Below are positions 1-13,400 of a stretch of DNA of 64,000 bases, one piece after another. Below the pieces are notes generated by a model. The model worked only from the letters and a program-made list of their open reading frames with translations, searched no databases and was not told the origin of the DNA. Both the position numbers and the translations under genes were made by a program. Each line of letters begins with the position of its first letter. Position 1 is the first letter of the stretch. The stretch comes from Tetrahymena thermophila SB210 (taxonomy: Eukaryota > Ciliophora > Oligohymenophorea > Hymenostomatida > Tetrahymenidae), in the NCBI RefSeq assembly GCF_000189635.1, contig NW_002476188.1, positions 372,001-436,000 on the forward strand. Reading direction: 5' to 3'.

Positions 1-2620
1 TTAATTGTTAAGAATTCTAAGGAAGTTGTTTATGTTTAGGAAATTTAAGATGACTAAATATCCCTAATTGCACAATTTGCTCCTGTAACAAAAAAATAAA
101 TAAAACAATTTAAATCTAAAGAATCACTTTCTATAAATAGCATCAAAAATATTTAAATTTCATGAATGAATGAATTTATTTGCTATTAATAGGTTGAGTA
201 AGACGAGCTAAACTCTATTGAAGTTAGAAAGAAAAAATCTTCAAGTATGTCAGATAAAGCATCAAGGAGAATTAGCTTTTAACCTAAAGGGATACATTAT
301 CATAATCATCATGGTAATTTAAAATCGAATAATAGCTAGTTAACTCCTACCAGCTAGAAAGTTTCATCAAATGGTATTATTAACACTAATTAATCAGACA
401 ATTAGTAGCAAAGCACTCGCTAAAAGGGATCTTCTACTCCTAGAATAGATACTTTTGATAATTAAAAGCAATAAGAAAGCTAAACAAGTTTAGGAAGTTA
501 AAATCAGACATCACAAAATGGGGCAGGCAGCTTGAGAAACAATTAAATTTAAGATGAAGATATTATAGAAATTAAAGAAAGTATGGTTTCAGGAGTTTAT
601 AGTGAAAGTACATCGGGAAGCAATTCTCCCAAATGCTCAGAAGACGCTGATATGTATTAACCATTTAGTCATTTTTTTGTTTTGGGATGTGATAAAGATG
701 ATGTGAAAGAATTTGATAAAATGGGAGTTGATAGAGTCTTACTACCAGGAAAGCTTCTTTATAATTACTCAGATAGAGTTAGCAAATCCAAGAATGACCC
801 TTTCGAGTAAAATCCAAATTCAAATTCAATAAATACATAAAAATATTAATTTAAACAGAATAGTGAAAAAGCAAGTTTCAGAATATGCATTTCCTTATGG
901 GTTAGAAGTTAAGAAAATAGATGGTGATATGGGTTAAATTAAATAGATAATTATTCCTCCAACAAAGCATGGTATGAATGATAAATTTTTCTTTTTTAAA
1001 ATGCGCAGCCAAGAGAATTTTAAGCAAGTCTAAGTAGAAAAACAAAAGAATGACTTATTGAAGATTGTAAACCCTAATAAAGTTCTTTTCTTTACCTGCC
1101 TGTAGATTCGAGATTTCATCGAAATTGTATGAATAATAAATTACATTTTTTGTTTTATTAACAATTATTTGTAATTAAATTAAGACCAGCGATGACGATA
1201 CTTAAAAGAAAAGCTATTGGAGGGTTCAAAAGATATTTTGCTTTGTAAGTTACTTCCCATTCTATGACCTATTAAGCCGTTTGCTTTAAATCGTTCAAGA
1301 CTCGATTAAGGTGGAACGACAATTCGTCATGCTGAATGCAGATAATTTTACTGAGCTAGATAAAATAGATAGCGACTCAGTTCAATTACATATCAGTAAA
1401 AATATAGAATAATATTTATAACAATGGTAAAGAACAGAGCTTAGAATACTAGGAAAGGAGTATAAATTTAGCATGGATTAGCAAGGATTCTTTCAATACA
1501 ATTTACCCAGCCATCCTGACTTCCGTAAAAAATCGCTTAGCTGGAGTTTGATTGGCCCTATCAGTTGTCTATCTTTTCAAAATTTCCTTTTCATTCTATT
1601 TGCAATTTTGTAGGAATAGCATATTATTTTTGTAAGCACAAATCTTTGTCTTTTGACAAAAGCAATGTAAATAATTTTTAATTCATTAATTTTTGTTTAA
1701 ATTTGTTTCAATAAAGTCCAATTTTCAATTTGAAATTTAAAAAAACTAGCTTTAAGATTAAAATGTTTTTATCTTAAAAATTGTAAATAATAATTAAATA
1801 AATAAATGAATGAAAAATTAGAATTAAGTTGATAATAAAAATTAAATTATTTTTTTATTTAAATAAGTGCATGCTTTGAAGCTTTAATTATGCCTTTTTA
1901 ATGGCCCTATCCTATTGTTTACACTCTCCCTGAAAATCTAATGGGATTACTGGGATCACCTTAACCTATAATTCTGGGTATTAACAGAAGTGGAAGATAT
2001 GTTCTCAGCTAGGATTTAGTTGAGAGTAATCCTGATCATATTTTTGTGCTTTTAGATGAAGGTACTATCCTAACAAATAACAACAACTATGTGAAGCAAT
2101 ATTAAAAAAATCCTCCTTCTCTTTCATTAAAATAATAATTAGCTGAAGACTACTCTCGTGTTGGACTCAGCTTAAATGATGCTCTAAAAGTATATAATTA
2201 AGCTTAATATTAATAATTTAATAGCAGCGAGCAATACAAAAGATCGTTCCCAATCCCTAAATTCCATGTAAAGAATGATGAAATAGTTGTTCTAGAAAAT
2301 ATAATGTAGACATGCTTTAATATATTTTAATAAAAAATAATTTCTTTGCTCCCAAAGCAACCTATATATGACAGTGATGAATAGGTAATTTACTAATTTA
2401 TAAATTCATTCTTAATCAAATTATAAACATATATTCATTTTTTTTAATATCAATAAAGCTATTAGATTATGATAAAATTAAGAGTATAATTCTCTAGCAG
2501 TCTAGCGAAGAAGATAAACTTTTCCTAAACAATTTTTGTTCATAAAGTAGCTAAATTTTCCTCTACTTTTGTGAAGATTTTTACAATCTTGTTGAAGACA
2601 ATAATATGAAAGAACATTGA
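1..2620 (+). CDS. DENN-domain protein, 5' end outside window
   Basis: Proteins with uDENN-cDENN-dDENN domains act as Rab guanine-nucleotide exchange factors in membrane traffic. Exons read with TAA/TAG as Gln: <1-84, 193-777, 872-1126, 1185-1666, 1868-2384, 2459-2620 (TGA). The N-terminal part is a Ser/Gln/Asn-rich linker. A uDENN-like part follows, with FFVLG, LLPGKLLYNYS and SEYAFPYGLEV. The cDENN core is clear: FVSYFPFYDLL, then ALLQEQ-type text (FAILQEQHIIFVSTN) and FEALIMPFQWPYPIVYTLPE. The dDENN-like end has DKLFLNNFCSQSSQIFLYF. The phase-2 intron at 1667-1867 joins exactly inside the cDENN domain. The join 777/872 is the weak point: a 94-nt intron is needed to reach the second frame, and a frameshift there cannot be excluded. 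Family call is firm; the exact Rab target is unknown. Confidence 0.82.
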
Positions 2621-3131
2621 TATTTTAATTAGAAAAAATACCATAATTTATAGAATCTATTTTAAAAAAGGAATAAGAGTAAAAACCAAATTAATAACAA
2701 CAACAAAAACATTTTAAAATAAGTTAAAAAATAATAATAATAATAATAATAACAACAATAATACATTATTTATCAATAAAAATTAGATAAGAAGAGTACT
2801 TGATTGATTGAATTATAAAAATAAAATTTTATGATTATAAATTATTAGCTTTATAAATAATTAAATTATGAAATTACAATCACAAATTTCAAGTAAAATA
2901 AAAAAACATACAATTTTACTATTTAATTTATAACATTTTAAGTAAAAAATATATTTATTTATTTATGTAAACACATATAAAAATGAATTGAATTTATCAA
3001 TGAAAGAAAACAAAGCAATTTACATTTACTTTAATTGTGAGAGATATGATATAAAATATTTTATATAAATAAAAATAAATATATAAATTTTAATTGACTT
3101 GGCTTCCTTTTTAAAATAAAAAATAAATAAA
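2621..3131. other. Intergenic, no gene seen
   Basis: This spacer follows the DENN gene. It is almost pure A/T and contains an (ATA/ACA)n-like microsatellite near 2720-2765. I see no exon-like frame. Confidence 0.6.
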
Positions 3132-3757
3132 GGAAAATAAGAAAAGCTGTCTGTCTGATACTAATTCCTTCTAAATAAATCGAATGGGTGGAAATTAATA
3201 AAAATAAAATTTTTTTATTCTGAAATAAGAATTTTGTTTCTCTTTTGCTCACGATTATTGTTAATAATTAAATAATATTAATAACCTTTTCATATTTAAG
3301 AATTATATAAAACAAACATTTGTTCCATTAAAAATTTAAAAAAAGGAAAATAAGAAAAGTTGTCAGATACTACTTCCTTCTAAAATTAATTGAATGGGTG
3401 AAAATTAATAAAAATAAAATTTTTTTATTCTGAAATAAGAATTTTGTTTCTCTTTTGCTCACGATTATTGTTAATAATTAAATAATATTAATAACCTTTT
3501 CATATTTAAGAATTATATAAAACAAACATTTGTTCCATTAAAAATTTAAAAAAAGGAAAATAAGAAAAGTTGTCTGATACTACTTCCTTCTAAAATTAAT
3601 TGAATGGGTGAAAATTAATAAAAATTAAATTTTTTTATTCTGAAATAAGAATTTTGTTTCTCTTTTGCTCACAATTATTGTTAATAATTAAATAATATTA
3701 ATAACCTTTTCATATTTAAGAATTAAATAAAACGAACATTGTTCCATTAAAAATTTA
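3132..3757. repeat. Three tandem copies of a ~210-bp unit
   Basis: The motif ggaaaataagaaaag recurs at 3132, 3345 and 3555. Each copy continues with the same sequence, including an ATTTTTTTATTCTGAAATAAG core and a cttttgctcacgattattg segment, for about 213, 210 and 203 bp. Copies differ by a few substitutions and small indels, so the array is recent. A short standard-code ORF on the minus strand at 3061-3252 is repeat sequence, not a gene. The array lies about 200 bp upstream of the first two-TM paralog. Confidence 0.9.
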
Positions 3758-3956
3758 CATATTAATATTAATAATGAGTCATTTTGAAATAGCAATTACA
3801 AAATAATAACTCTTATTTGCTTTAAATTGTTTCTAATTTATTATTGTTATAATTATGAATTAATAATAATTTATTAATTTGAAAGTAGGAAACCAACCAA
3901 AAAGTGAAAGTAGAAGTAATAATTTAAGTAAAAAACTAACAATAAAAGAAAAATAA

Positions 3957-6900
3957 ATGGTTAATTATTTTAGAAGAATTTTAACAAAGCTAGATATTTT
4001 TGGCTCGAATGTCGGTTTAAACTACAACAAAAATAATATGTTTTAGACCTCCATCGGAGGGGTTTTAAGCATATTCTTTTGTGCTTTAGTAAGCATATTT
4101 TTTTGGAACAATGTAAGATTTACATAATTTAAATAGACATTTTATATTAAACTTTATCATATTTATAAAATAAATAGATCATAGAATTTTTGAGAAAAAG
4201 TAAGTTTGTTTTGATTTAGATAATATATGGAATGAATTTGATTTAAACTATACTCTTTATAATAAATAGCATAAGTCACATCATCAACCACACAACAATA
4301 TTCGCCAAATCCTGATCCTATAGTAGTTAATGCTTAAAATTTCATGTTCGCTGTGAAAATTTAATAAGACAATTTCGTAAAAAATCCAGTACTCAACATC
4401 ACTCTTGAAACAAGAGATTATTAAAATTACGATAACGGAACTACAATAAAGCTTAAAGTAATAAGAAATAACTCTAATAGTATTTATTTTATTAAGAGCT
4501 CATTTTAAAAAGATAATAAACATCAATATTAATATTTTTTTTTCAAAAGAACTACTTTTTATTTAATTTATTTTTATATTTTAAATAAATGAAAAAAGTA
4601 CAAATAATACTTGGAACCATGCACCCAATAACATTTTGCTTAATTACCCTCTTATGGAACAAATTGGACTGAAGTTTTTATAAAATATCAATTCAATGAC
4701 TATTTATGCCCACTGTAAATAAAAAATGTGATATAAATAAATTTTTAAGTATCAATATTAAATTTTTAGATTAAATTACAATTTTACTGTTGGAGGAGAC
4801 TACAATAGCCCTCATTTCTTCCATTGGAAATTTAGTGTTGGGAAATGTTTTAATTCTACTAATCCTAATGCCACATGGTAACCAACTTGTTAATCAACTG
4901 ATGCTATAAATAATCTTTTTGCTACAGATTAAAATGTGAGATTTCTTTTGTATACAAGTAACTATATAATAAATCCAAAGAACAGTGAAGGTTATGTTTC
5001 TAGTTTTGTAGAAGACTCTCTCATATTTTCAGTATAAAAAGAAGTGGTAATTAAATATTTGCCCACAATAATTATCAATACATAAAACATTTCTAACTAA
5101 CTAATTAATTAATTAATTAAAGGCATACACAACAGCAGATATATTTTTTACATAAAATACAATTAATACTGATTAAAGCCTTATCCCATTTAAAGATATA
5201 TAAACTGAGTAATATCTACGCTACTCATTCGGAAATCTCAGATAGCAGTATGTCATAGGATATTAGCCCGTGGTCTATGGAGATTTTTATATCAGAAAAG
5301 ATTGTATGTCCTACATTCATAATAGGTCTTTCACAAAAATAAGTGAAATTTTGTCTTATATCGGAGGATTTACTTAAGTTTTCATATTATTTACTGCAAT
5401 AATAGGTAAATTACTTAATTACTTACTTACTTTCTTTAACCTTTGCCTCAAATAATACATATACTTTATAATAATTTTTATTAATTCTTTTTTTTCAATA
5501 AAATTTATAAATGAAAAGCTTTTGTTTTGTTGTTGTTATTTTATGATACATTTTTATTCTTATTTTTTGATGATTTTTGTGATTTAAAAAATTTTTACAT
5601 TTTATAATTTTGTTTACAAACAATAATAGTCAACTATTACAACGATTATATGTACTCTATATCATTGGCTAATAAACTATATGATTTTGAGTTCAGCAAT
5701 TAAAATGATAGTAAAAGCAAAGATAAGAAAAGTAATCCAAAACCTCTCACTTCTATTTCAAAAAAAGATGAGATATTAAACAGGTATAAGCAAAATAAAT
5801 TAGATAAAATTGTTGAAGAAAACGATAATGTTATTGTATCTAAATAAGAGCTACCCATTATATAAAAACAAGAAAAAAATTAAAAAATAGTGGAGTAATA
5901 AAAAGTAAACAATAATTAAATTTAGATTGATATGTTAAAATTAGAAGATACTTAGAAAGTAAATCATGATGGTTTAAAGGAATAAAATAATCGAAAAAGT
6001 AAAAAGAAAAAGGTCACAACAAGAGAAGATGATGGTTTAATATCTCTAGATAAGTTAAAATTCATTTTAAATGAGAGATAGCAAAATCAATCAAAAAATT
6101 AGGAAAAAAATCAACTTTTAAGCAAAGGGAATGAAATTTAAAATATCAATAGTGAGATTGATATAAAAAGTCAATATACAAATCAATTTTATGAGAATAT
6201 GAAAAGAGATAGTCAATAAGTGGAATAAAAAGATGTGATGAACGAAAGTATTACACCTGAATCGCCTCTTAAAAAAATAAAATAAAATAAAAAACAACAT
6301 CAACAAACAGAATTAATTTAAAAAGCATCGAATAAAGCAGCTGAGGAAAATGAATAAAAGTCTGAGTTTTCCTAAGGAATAGATAGCCAAAGAAATTAAA
6401 ATTATTTGATGAATTAAGAACTTACTGAGCTGACAGAATAAAGAAGTAAACAAAATTCAATTATGCCATAGGGAAATAAGGATCTGAATTCTCCTAGTCA
6501 AACTCCTAGGTAAAACTAAGAATAAAAAAAGCTTTTGGAAAATCTAGGAATTAGAGATAAGAAGCACTTCTTAACAAAAGAATTCGAATATCTTGTTAAA
6601 AGGCAGAAGAGTATTACTATGACTTTTAAATTTTTCCTTTACAAAATATCTTTTGGAAGATTTTTCAGGACAGAGCAAGTACTACTTTTAGACAAAGCAG
6701 AAAAGTAAATGAAAAAAGATCTAGATGTTTTCATGATATTAAATAGGATTAAAGAGCTAGAAAAATTCAAAGCACTATTTTTAGATAGGAACCAAGAAAT
6801 ACTTTTTAATTTCTTCCCAAAACCCATTATTTCGATTACAAGTATGTCTAACATGCCATCTAGAGCAGAAATGACTGATTTATTCAACTAAATTTCCAAG

Positions 6901-7566
6901 CAAGAAGCTAAAAAAAAGAACATGACTAACACAATGAAGAAATTAAAACTTAAATTTAAAACTGCTTTACTAGTAACAAGGGCAGTCCAAATTCTTAAAA
7001 GACCTTTACATAAAAAAGTTACTTAGTTTGATACGATTTCTGCCTACAGAAAACTATTCGATGCCTACGAAAGCTTGAGATCCTCAAACTAGAATATTTC
7101 GTAAAATAAATTTCATCAAATTATTATTAAAATTTATAATCAAATATTTGAAAGTTTAATTATAATTTACAATAAAATATAGTTTTAATACTAAGCTAAT
7201 AACCTTACTGGGTGAAGAGATGAACAAGATTCTTGAAATAGCAAATTTGTAAATTTTGCAAAATATAAATTTAAAACTTAAGTATTTCTTTTTAACAATA
7301 GGATTGAAGTTAAGAACGATAAAAGGATAAAAGAAAGCTCATTTAATAAATTAAATTAAGAAATCCCCAATAGTCCTAAGCTAGGTTAATCATAATTAAG
7401 TAGCTTTTTCCATAAAAATGAAACATATAGAGCCAATAATTCTTTCCAATTAAAACCTGAAGAATATATTAATTCGGGAGAAAATCTTTTTAGCAGATAA
7501 AACTATAATTCTGAGTTATAATCAGTAGAAAAGATCAATTTTAAAAAGAATTCATCTTAGAATTGA
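3957..7566 (+). CDS. Two-TM, Gln-rich-tail membrane protein, paralog 1
   Basis: First of four paralogs; function not recognised. Exons: 3957-4112, 4178-4199, 4270-4457, 4599-4714, 4770-5046, 5123-5405, 5630-7100, 7183-7248, 7302-7566; 947 aa, TGA stop. TM1 lies near residues 30-50, just after LDIFGSNVGLNYNKNNMF. A roughly 260-residue ectodomain follows, with conserved EPCT, TNWTE, DYLCP, GGDYNSPHF and TTADIFF. TM2 contains EILSYIGGFTQVFI, followed by YNDYMYSISLANKLYDFE. The long cytoplasmic tail is Gln/Asn/Lys-rich and carries a highly conserved block, MILNRIKELEKFKALFLD and then EILFNFFPKPIIS, plus LLGEEMNKILEIA. The topology resembles Erv41/Erv46-ERGIC or P2X proteins, but that is a shape comparison only. 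The exon structure matches its paralogs almost base for base. Confidence 0.88.
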
Positions 7567-8710
7567 AAATAAATCAATATATTTGAGTGTTAAATAAATT
7601 ATAACTATTTTATTTGTATAAAAAATTATATATGTTCATTAAAGCATATCAAATAAATTGTCTTTAATTCTTTGAAATAATCATTTCTTTAAATAAATTT
7701 TTGATAAATTTATTAAGAATTGTACTATTTTTGAGATACATTTCTTAAATTTGTTTGTTCATTTTTAATAAAAGTTGAATGCTTTTCAAACATAACAATT
7801 AATATATTAAAAAGCAATCTACGAAAAAAATAATTACAAACAGTAATTAAAAATAAAAAAAATTGACCATAAACTAATTATATTTTAAATCCTTTTCAGA
7901 TTTTTATGATGATTTAAAAATAATTTTAAAATTTTATATTTATTTATTTGTACCTATTACTTTTGTCTGTAGTTAAAGGTATTATGGCTATCTAAAAATT
8001 TTAAATATATAAAAATTAATTATTTTATTTGATTATTATAACCTCAATACTATTTCTACAATATTTAATTTATTATTAACCCATTAAATGATAGATAAAA
8101 ATTTTTTTATTTTTTAGAAAAAGACAATTTTAATTTACAATCAGTAATTTAGAAAAAATATTAACTCAAAAAAGATAAATTAGTAAAGATAATGATTTTT
8201 AGTCGTTTTAGCTTTATAAAAATATATTTAACTATTTTTAAAAGAATAAGAGGCTGATTAACTTTTGTAAAATTAAATTTTTGATGAAGTTATTTTCTTA
8301 TCAAACAAACGAATTATTTTTAAAAGATATTAGAAACTATTCTAAAATATTGATTCTTTTTTATTATAAGATTATATACTTTTGTGAAAAAAATAAAATA
8401 AGATTAATATATAATTACTTATTACCTATTTAAATAAATTTTGAAAATATCTTTATTCAGATTTCTGAATTTTATTTTATTTTCAAATTACAAGCTTTGA
8501 TTAGAATCAAATTTAATAAATGATGTAATAATCAATGAAGTATTAGTTGAAAAATTTAAATTATTTTTACTGTTTTTTTTAAATTTAATGTTTTTTGTAT
8601 CAAATAAATACAAAAAAGTTAGAATAACCTATGAAAATATTACAAATAAAAAATAATTTATTTAACTAATTGATATTAGTAAATATTTATTTTTAAAGGA
8701 TATTTTTTTT

Positions 8711-8901
8711 TGTCTTTAAAGTTTAAAGCATGAATTTGAGTCATTAAACGTAAATTGGTATAATAAAAATATTAATTTAATCAGTGGATTTTTGCTTAAC
8801 AGCTCAAAGTTGAGAGATAAACATGAATCTTTGCTTTTAATTTTAGGGGAGTCTTTAATTTAATTAAAAGGTCTTTTTTTTTCCTAGTGAAATCTGCTAG
8901 A
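8711..8901. repeat. Duplicated intergenic block, copy 1
   Basis: About 190 bp with recognisable similarity to 13222-13400. Shared landmarks are agtttaaagcatgaatttga/agtttaaaagcttgtatttga, aatattaatttaatc, ctttaatttaattaa and cctagtgaaatctgcta. Each copy lies downstream of one of the two most similar two-TM paralogs, so the duplicated unit probably included gene plus flank. Confidence 0.7.
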
Positions 8902-9089
8902 AAGATGATCTGTTTATAAAAAAAGATATATTTGCATTTTTTAAATTTATTTTTAAAAACAAATATAAAACACCACACAATCTATCTAAAATTTGAATAT
9001 TTGCTTCATTTTAAATTTTATCTCATTTAATTTGACTAAATTTTAATATCCAATATTAAAATGCATATTAAAATTAGTTTTCTAATTTA

Positions 9090-9185
9090 TTTGTAACCTT
9101 GGCATGGTAAACGATTTGATATCTGATTAATTACTTTTATTGATTGCTGGAGATATTTAAAGGCGTTACTACTTAGTATTTTTAT
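9090..9185 (-). pseudogene. Possible relic of an LRR exon
   Basis: The minus strand reads S-S-N-A-F-K-Y-L-Q-Q-S then N-R-L-P. This resembles the functional LRR exon at 59006-59095 (GSSLKYLGQSLNRLP). Shared DNA includes AAATATCTC and AAATCGTTTACCA. An insertion separates the two matching halves and no flanking LRR exons are seen. I read it as a decayed fragment; chance similarity is possible. Confidence 0.4.
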
Positions 9186-9379
9186 TGAATATAAAAAATT
9201 AGAATTGATTGCGAATATGAAAGTTAATTTCTTCTAGATATTAGCTAATTAATGCAATTAGTAATTCTAATTATTTTAAGAGTTAATTTAAGCATTTTGT
9301 CAAAAAATAATAATTGATTTTGTAGAAGATTTAAATAATTATTTAGTAAACATCTCTAACATAAAAAGAAAGTAGAAAC

Positions 9380-12300
9380 ATGACAAACTTTGTAAAAAGA
9401 ATTCTTACAAAGCTTGATATATTTGGCTCTAATGTAGGCTTAAACTATAATAAGAATAATATGTTCTAAACATCAATAGGAGGCATTTTGAGTATCTGCT
9501 TTTGTGTGCTTATTGGAGTTTTTTTTTGGAGCAATGTAATTTTTTATAGCTCAATTTAATGTAATTTTAAACAAAATCATTTTATATACAATAGATTTTA
9601 GCTTTTTTGAGAAAAGGTAACCATTTTGAGTTAAAATTTGAGCATTTTAATTGAAAAAAACTAAAATTTTTAATATTTTTCAAATTTATTGATGAATAAA
9701 TAGATCAAGTGTTTTCAAATACTGTCAAAACATATTGGACCAACCCTTCACCAATAAATCTGAATGCAAACAAATTCATGTTTGCAGTTAAAATTTAATA
9801 AACTAATTTCATTGGTTAGCCTTATCTAAATATCAGTTTACAAACTAGAGATTACGAAAACTTTGAAAATGGAACCCAAATCTAAAACAAAGTAATTAAT
9901 TAATTGATGATTATTATTTTTTATATTATTTTACTTTTTCTCTGATATATTATTAATTCATAAATACTAATTAAAGAATCAAATAAAAATGTAATCTAAA
10001 TGCTTATTGTACATTCAAATATTAATATTTAGTTTAATCAGTTTTTGGAACCTTGTACCCTTGAGCATTTCTCTCAACTCCCATCTCATGGAATAAATTG
10101 GACAGAAACTTTCTTTAAAATAAATTTTACAGATTTTTTGTGCCCTTAGTAAATCAATAAACAATTAAATATTTTATTTATTAAACATATTAACATAATT
10201 ATATTTATAGATTAAATTACAACTTCACTCTTGGAGGAAATTATAATAGTCCTAATTTCTATCATTGGAAAATTACTGTAAGTAAATGTTAAAATAATAG
10301 CTTGCCAGATGCACTATGGAAACCAAAATGTGCTCCTTAAGACATAATTAATAATTACTTTTAGCAGAACTAAAATGTGAGGCTTTAAATTTATACAACC
10401 AATTTTATAATGAATCCTTTGCAAAGTACAGACTATGTCACAAGTTTTATAGAGGACTCTATTATATTTTCTATTTAATAAAATGTTGTAATAAATTGCT
10501 TTTTTCTCTCTTCTAATTATTCTTACATTTTTTGATTTACATTTATTAAATTGATATTTAAATTGGGATTATTTCTATTTTTATAATTTTTAAACCTTTT
10601 CTCAATATAAAAATTTTTAAGGCTTATACTACTGCAGATATATTTTTCACAGAATCAACTGTTTCAACTGATTAGAGTCTGATTCCTTTTAAAGATATTC
10701 AAAATGAATAATATTTGACATATTCTTTTGGTAACCTTAGATAATAGTATGTAATTGGCAACTAATCTACAGTTTTTGGAGATTTTTATATTAGAAAAGA
10801 CAATATGGCTTACACATATAATAGGTATTTTTTGAAAGTTGGTGATATACTTTCATACATAGGAGGATTTACTCAAGTATTCATTTTAGTAACTGCTATT
10901 ATTGGTAAAAAATTTTTATTTCATTTTAAAAATTCTTTTATAAATTTCCAAAAAAAATTTGTTTTCATTTTCTATTTTTATAATCTAATTCTTAACTTTT
11001 ATGACTTAAATAAATAGTAAACTATTATAATGATTACATGTATTCTATTTCATTGGCTAATAAAATTTATGATTTTGAATTTGAGCTTGATAAGGATGCT
11101 GAAATTGACAAAAACAAGAAATAAAATAATCGGGGAACTATTAAAGGCTTAAAAGATAAAAAATCTGCTTTTTATGGAAAATCAAAAATGGGTCAAGTGT
11201 AAGTAATAGAAGAAAAATAAGAAAATGAAGTGGATATTTCTGATACTTCTTCAATAAAAAATCATCATAACTAAAATAAAGAACTAAAACCAGATATAGA
11301 TAAGTTTAAACAAATATAAACATAGGCTAATAGTGAGTAGATTAAAATAGAGATTCCTACTGTAAATGCCAAACAAGATAAACCAAATAATGAAATTTTT
11401 TAAGACAGAAAGAAGAAGAACAAAAAAATCACAAAAAGAGAAGATGATGGGCTCCTGCCCTTAGATAAACTTAAGCAAATAATTGAATAGAGAGCTAATT
11501 ATATTTCATCTAAATAAAGTTAAAAAATAAAGGAAGAGGATGAAGTTAGTATTTGCTAAAATGATATAAAAGAAAGCTAAATTGTAGAATAAAGAAACAA
11601 ACAATACACTCATCAATTTTTTGAGAATGTTGTAAAGAGTGATTTTCAACAGTTAGAATAAAAAGATAATGTTATGAATGAAAGTGTGATTCCTGAATCA
11701 CCTAATCCATAAGATGTAAAATAAAAAAAGAATATATTTTCAAATGACTGCATAAAAGCTGATGATATTCAAAAACCTAATGAAAAATAAAAAACTTAAG
11801 ATGAAATTTAGTTATAAAGCTAGAAAATAATTTAGGAAGCCAACACAAATCAGTAAGATAATACATATTTAAAGTAACAGTAAAGTTGGTAAAAAATTTA
11901 TAGCACCAATTAAATCAACCATATAAATCCTCTCTCTTCTTAATCAATTAATTCTCCTTAGAATAATTAGAATAAGTAGCTCTTTGATGGACTAGGCTTT
12001 AGAAATAAGTAACAGTTCTTAAAAAAAGAATTTGAATTCCTACTTAAGCGATAGAGGGGAATCACAATGACTCTAAAATTCTTTTTGTACAAATTGTCTT
12101 GTGAAAAATTTTTCAAAACGGAATAAGTTTTGCTTCTTGATAAGGCAGAAAAATAGCTTAAGAACGATCTTGATATATTTATGATTCTTAACAGAATAAA
12201 GGAATTGGAGAAATTCAAATCCTTGTTTTTAGATAGAAATCAAGAAATTCTGTTCAACTTCTTCCCTAAACCTATTATTTCTATTAAAAATAGCAATAGC

Positions 12301-12958
12301 ATACTTTCATATGCAGAAATGACAGAACTTATGAAGGAATAAAAATATTAAAGATAAAAATCAATCAAAGTAAACACAACATATATGAAAAAAATGAAGC
12401 TTAAATTTAAAACAGCTTTGCTAGTTACTAAAGCTATTTAGTTATTTAAAAGACCACTTAATAGAAAAATTGATAAATTTGATTCTTTAAATGCTTACTA
12501 AAAGCTTTATGATGCTTACGAATAAGTAAGATCACAGGGCATAAATAATAAGTAAGTAGATTCAAATTGATAATTCAAATATTTATATTAATGGTTTTAA
12601 AAAAAGGATTAATACAAAACTAATTGAACTGCTTGGCGAGGAAATGAACAAAATTCTTAACATAGCTAGCTTGTAAAGAATAAAAACACATTTCATATAC
12701 TTAATTTTAATATTTAAAATAAATAGGCTTGAGGTCAAGAATTTTAAAAAACCAGAAACTCAGACTTTAATTTAAGAAAATTTTAACTTACCAATGAATT
12801 CTAACAGTATGAGATAATTATTTCCACAAGTTTCACCTAGAATAGATTCTTATAGAAGCTACTCATTTTAACAAAAGTAAGGTGAACAATTTCTTTCAGC
12901 TGAATGTTTGAATGAAAACAAATAATATCTTATTTATAACTACCCTTCATAAGAATGA
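9380..12958 (+). CDS. Two-TM, Gln-rich-tail membrane protein, paralog 2
   Basis: Closest relative of paralog 1. Exons: 9380-9535, 9595-9616, 9704-9891, 10033-10148, 10211-10487, 10622-10904, 11018-12551, 12607-12672, 12727-12958; 957 aa. The first six exons have exactly the lengths of paralog 1 (156, 22, 188, 116, 277, 283). N-terminus LDIFGSNVGLNYNKNNMF leads into TM1. The ectodomain shows EPCT, NWTE, DFLCP, GGNYNSPNFYHW and AYTTADIFF. TM2 is preceded by GDILSYIGGF and followed by NYYNDYMYSISLANKIYDFE. The tail carries KREDDGLLPLDKLKQI, KFFKTEQVLLLDKAEKQ, MILNRIKELEKFKSLFLDR and FNFFPKPIIS. Ligand and cell location are unknown; the plasma membrane or the secretory pathway is a guess from topology. 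Confidence 0.88.
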
Positions 12959-13221
12959 ACAAATTCAAAATTTAATTAGAAAAATGATCATACAATAAAT
13001 TAATTCATTTAGATGTATATATTCACACAATCACACATAACTAGTCATATTTTTAATAATCAGACATAGACAGAGGGAAAATTTTTATACTAATTTTATG
13101 TTTTGTATTTTATGATAACTTATATGGGAATATATAATATAATAAATATATAATTATAAATATCTGTTCCAAAATTTAAAACTTTAATATAAAAATTATT
13201 TTTAATCCATATTTTGATTTG

Positions 13222-13400
13222 TTTTTACAGTTTAAAAGCTTGTATTTGAGTTATTAAAGTAAGTTGGTTTTAAAAGAATATTAATTTAATCTGATCAAAG
13301 TTGAGTTATAAATGTGAATCTTTGTTTTTAATTTTAGAAAAGTCTTTAATTTAATTAATAGGTATTTTTTCCTAGTAAAATCTGCTAAACTCTCTTTTAT
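13222..13400. repeat. Duplicated intergenic block, copy 2
   Basis: Partner of 8711-8901. It starts about 260 bp after the stop of paralog 2, whereas copy 1 starts about 1.1 kb after the stop of paralog 1. Unequal indels have therefore accumulated since the duplication. Confidence 0.7.

Larger units (their letters stand above)
7567..9379. other. Intergenic; holds duplicated block and LRR-like relic
   Basis: Spacer between paralogs 1 and 2. A block at 8711-8901 recurs downstream of paralog 2. A minus-strand piece at about 9090-9185 resembles an LRR exon. The rest is A/T sequence with no supportable gene. Confidence 0.55.

Noticed and set aside
3061-3252. 63-codon minus-strand ORF
   Set aside because: It is part of the 210-bp tandem array and its code-1 boundaries have no meaning under the ciliate code.
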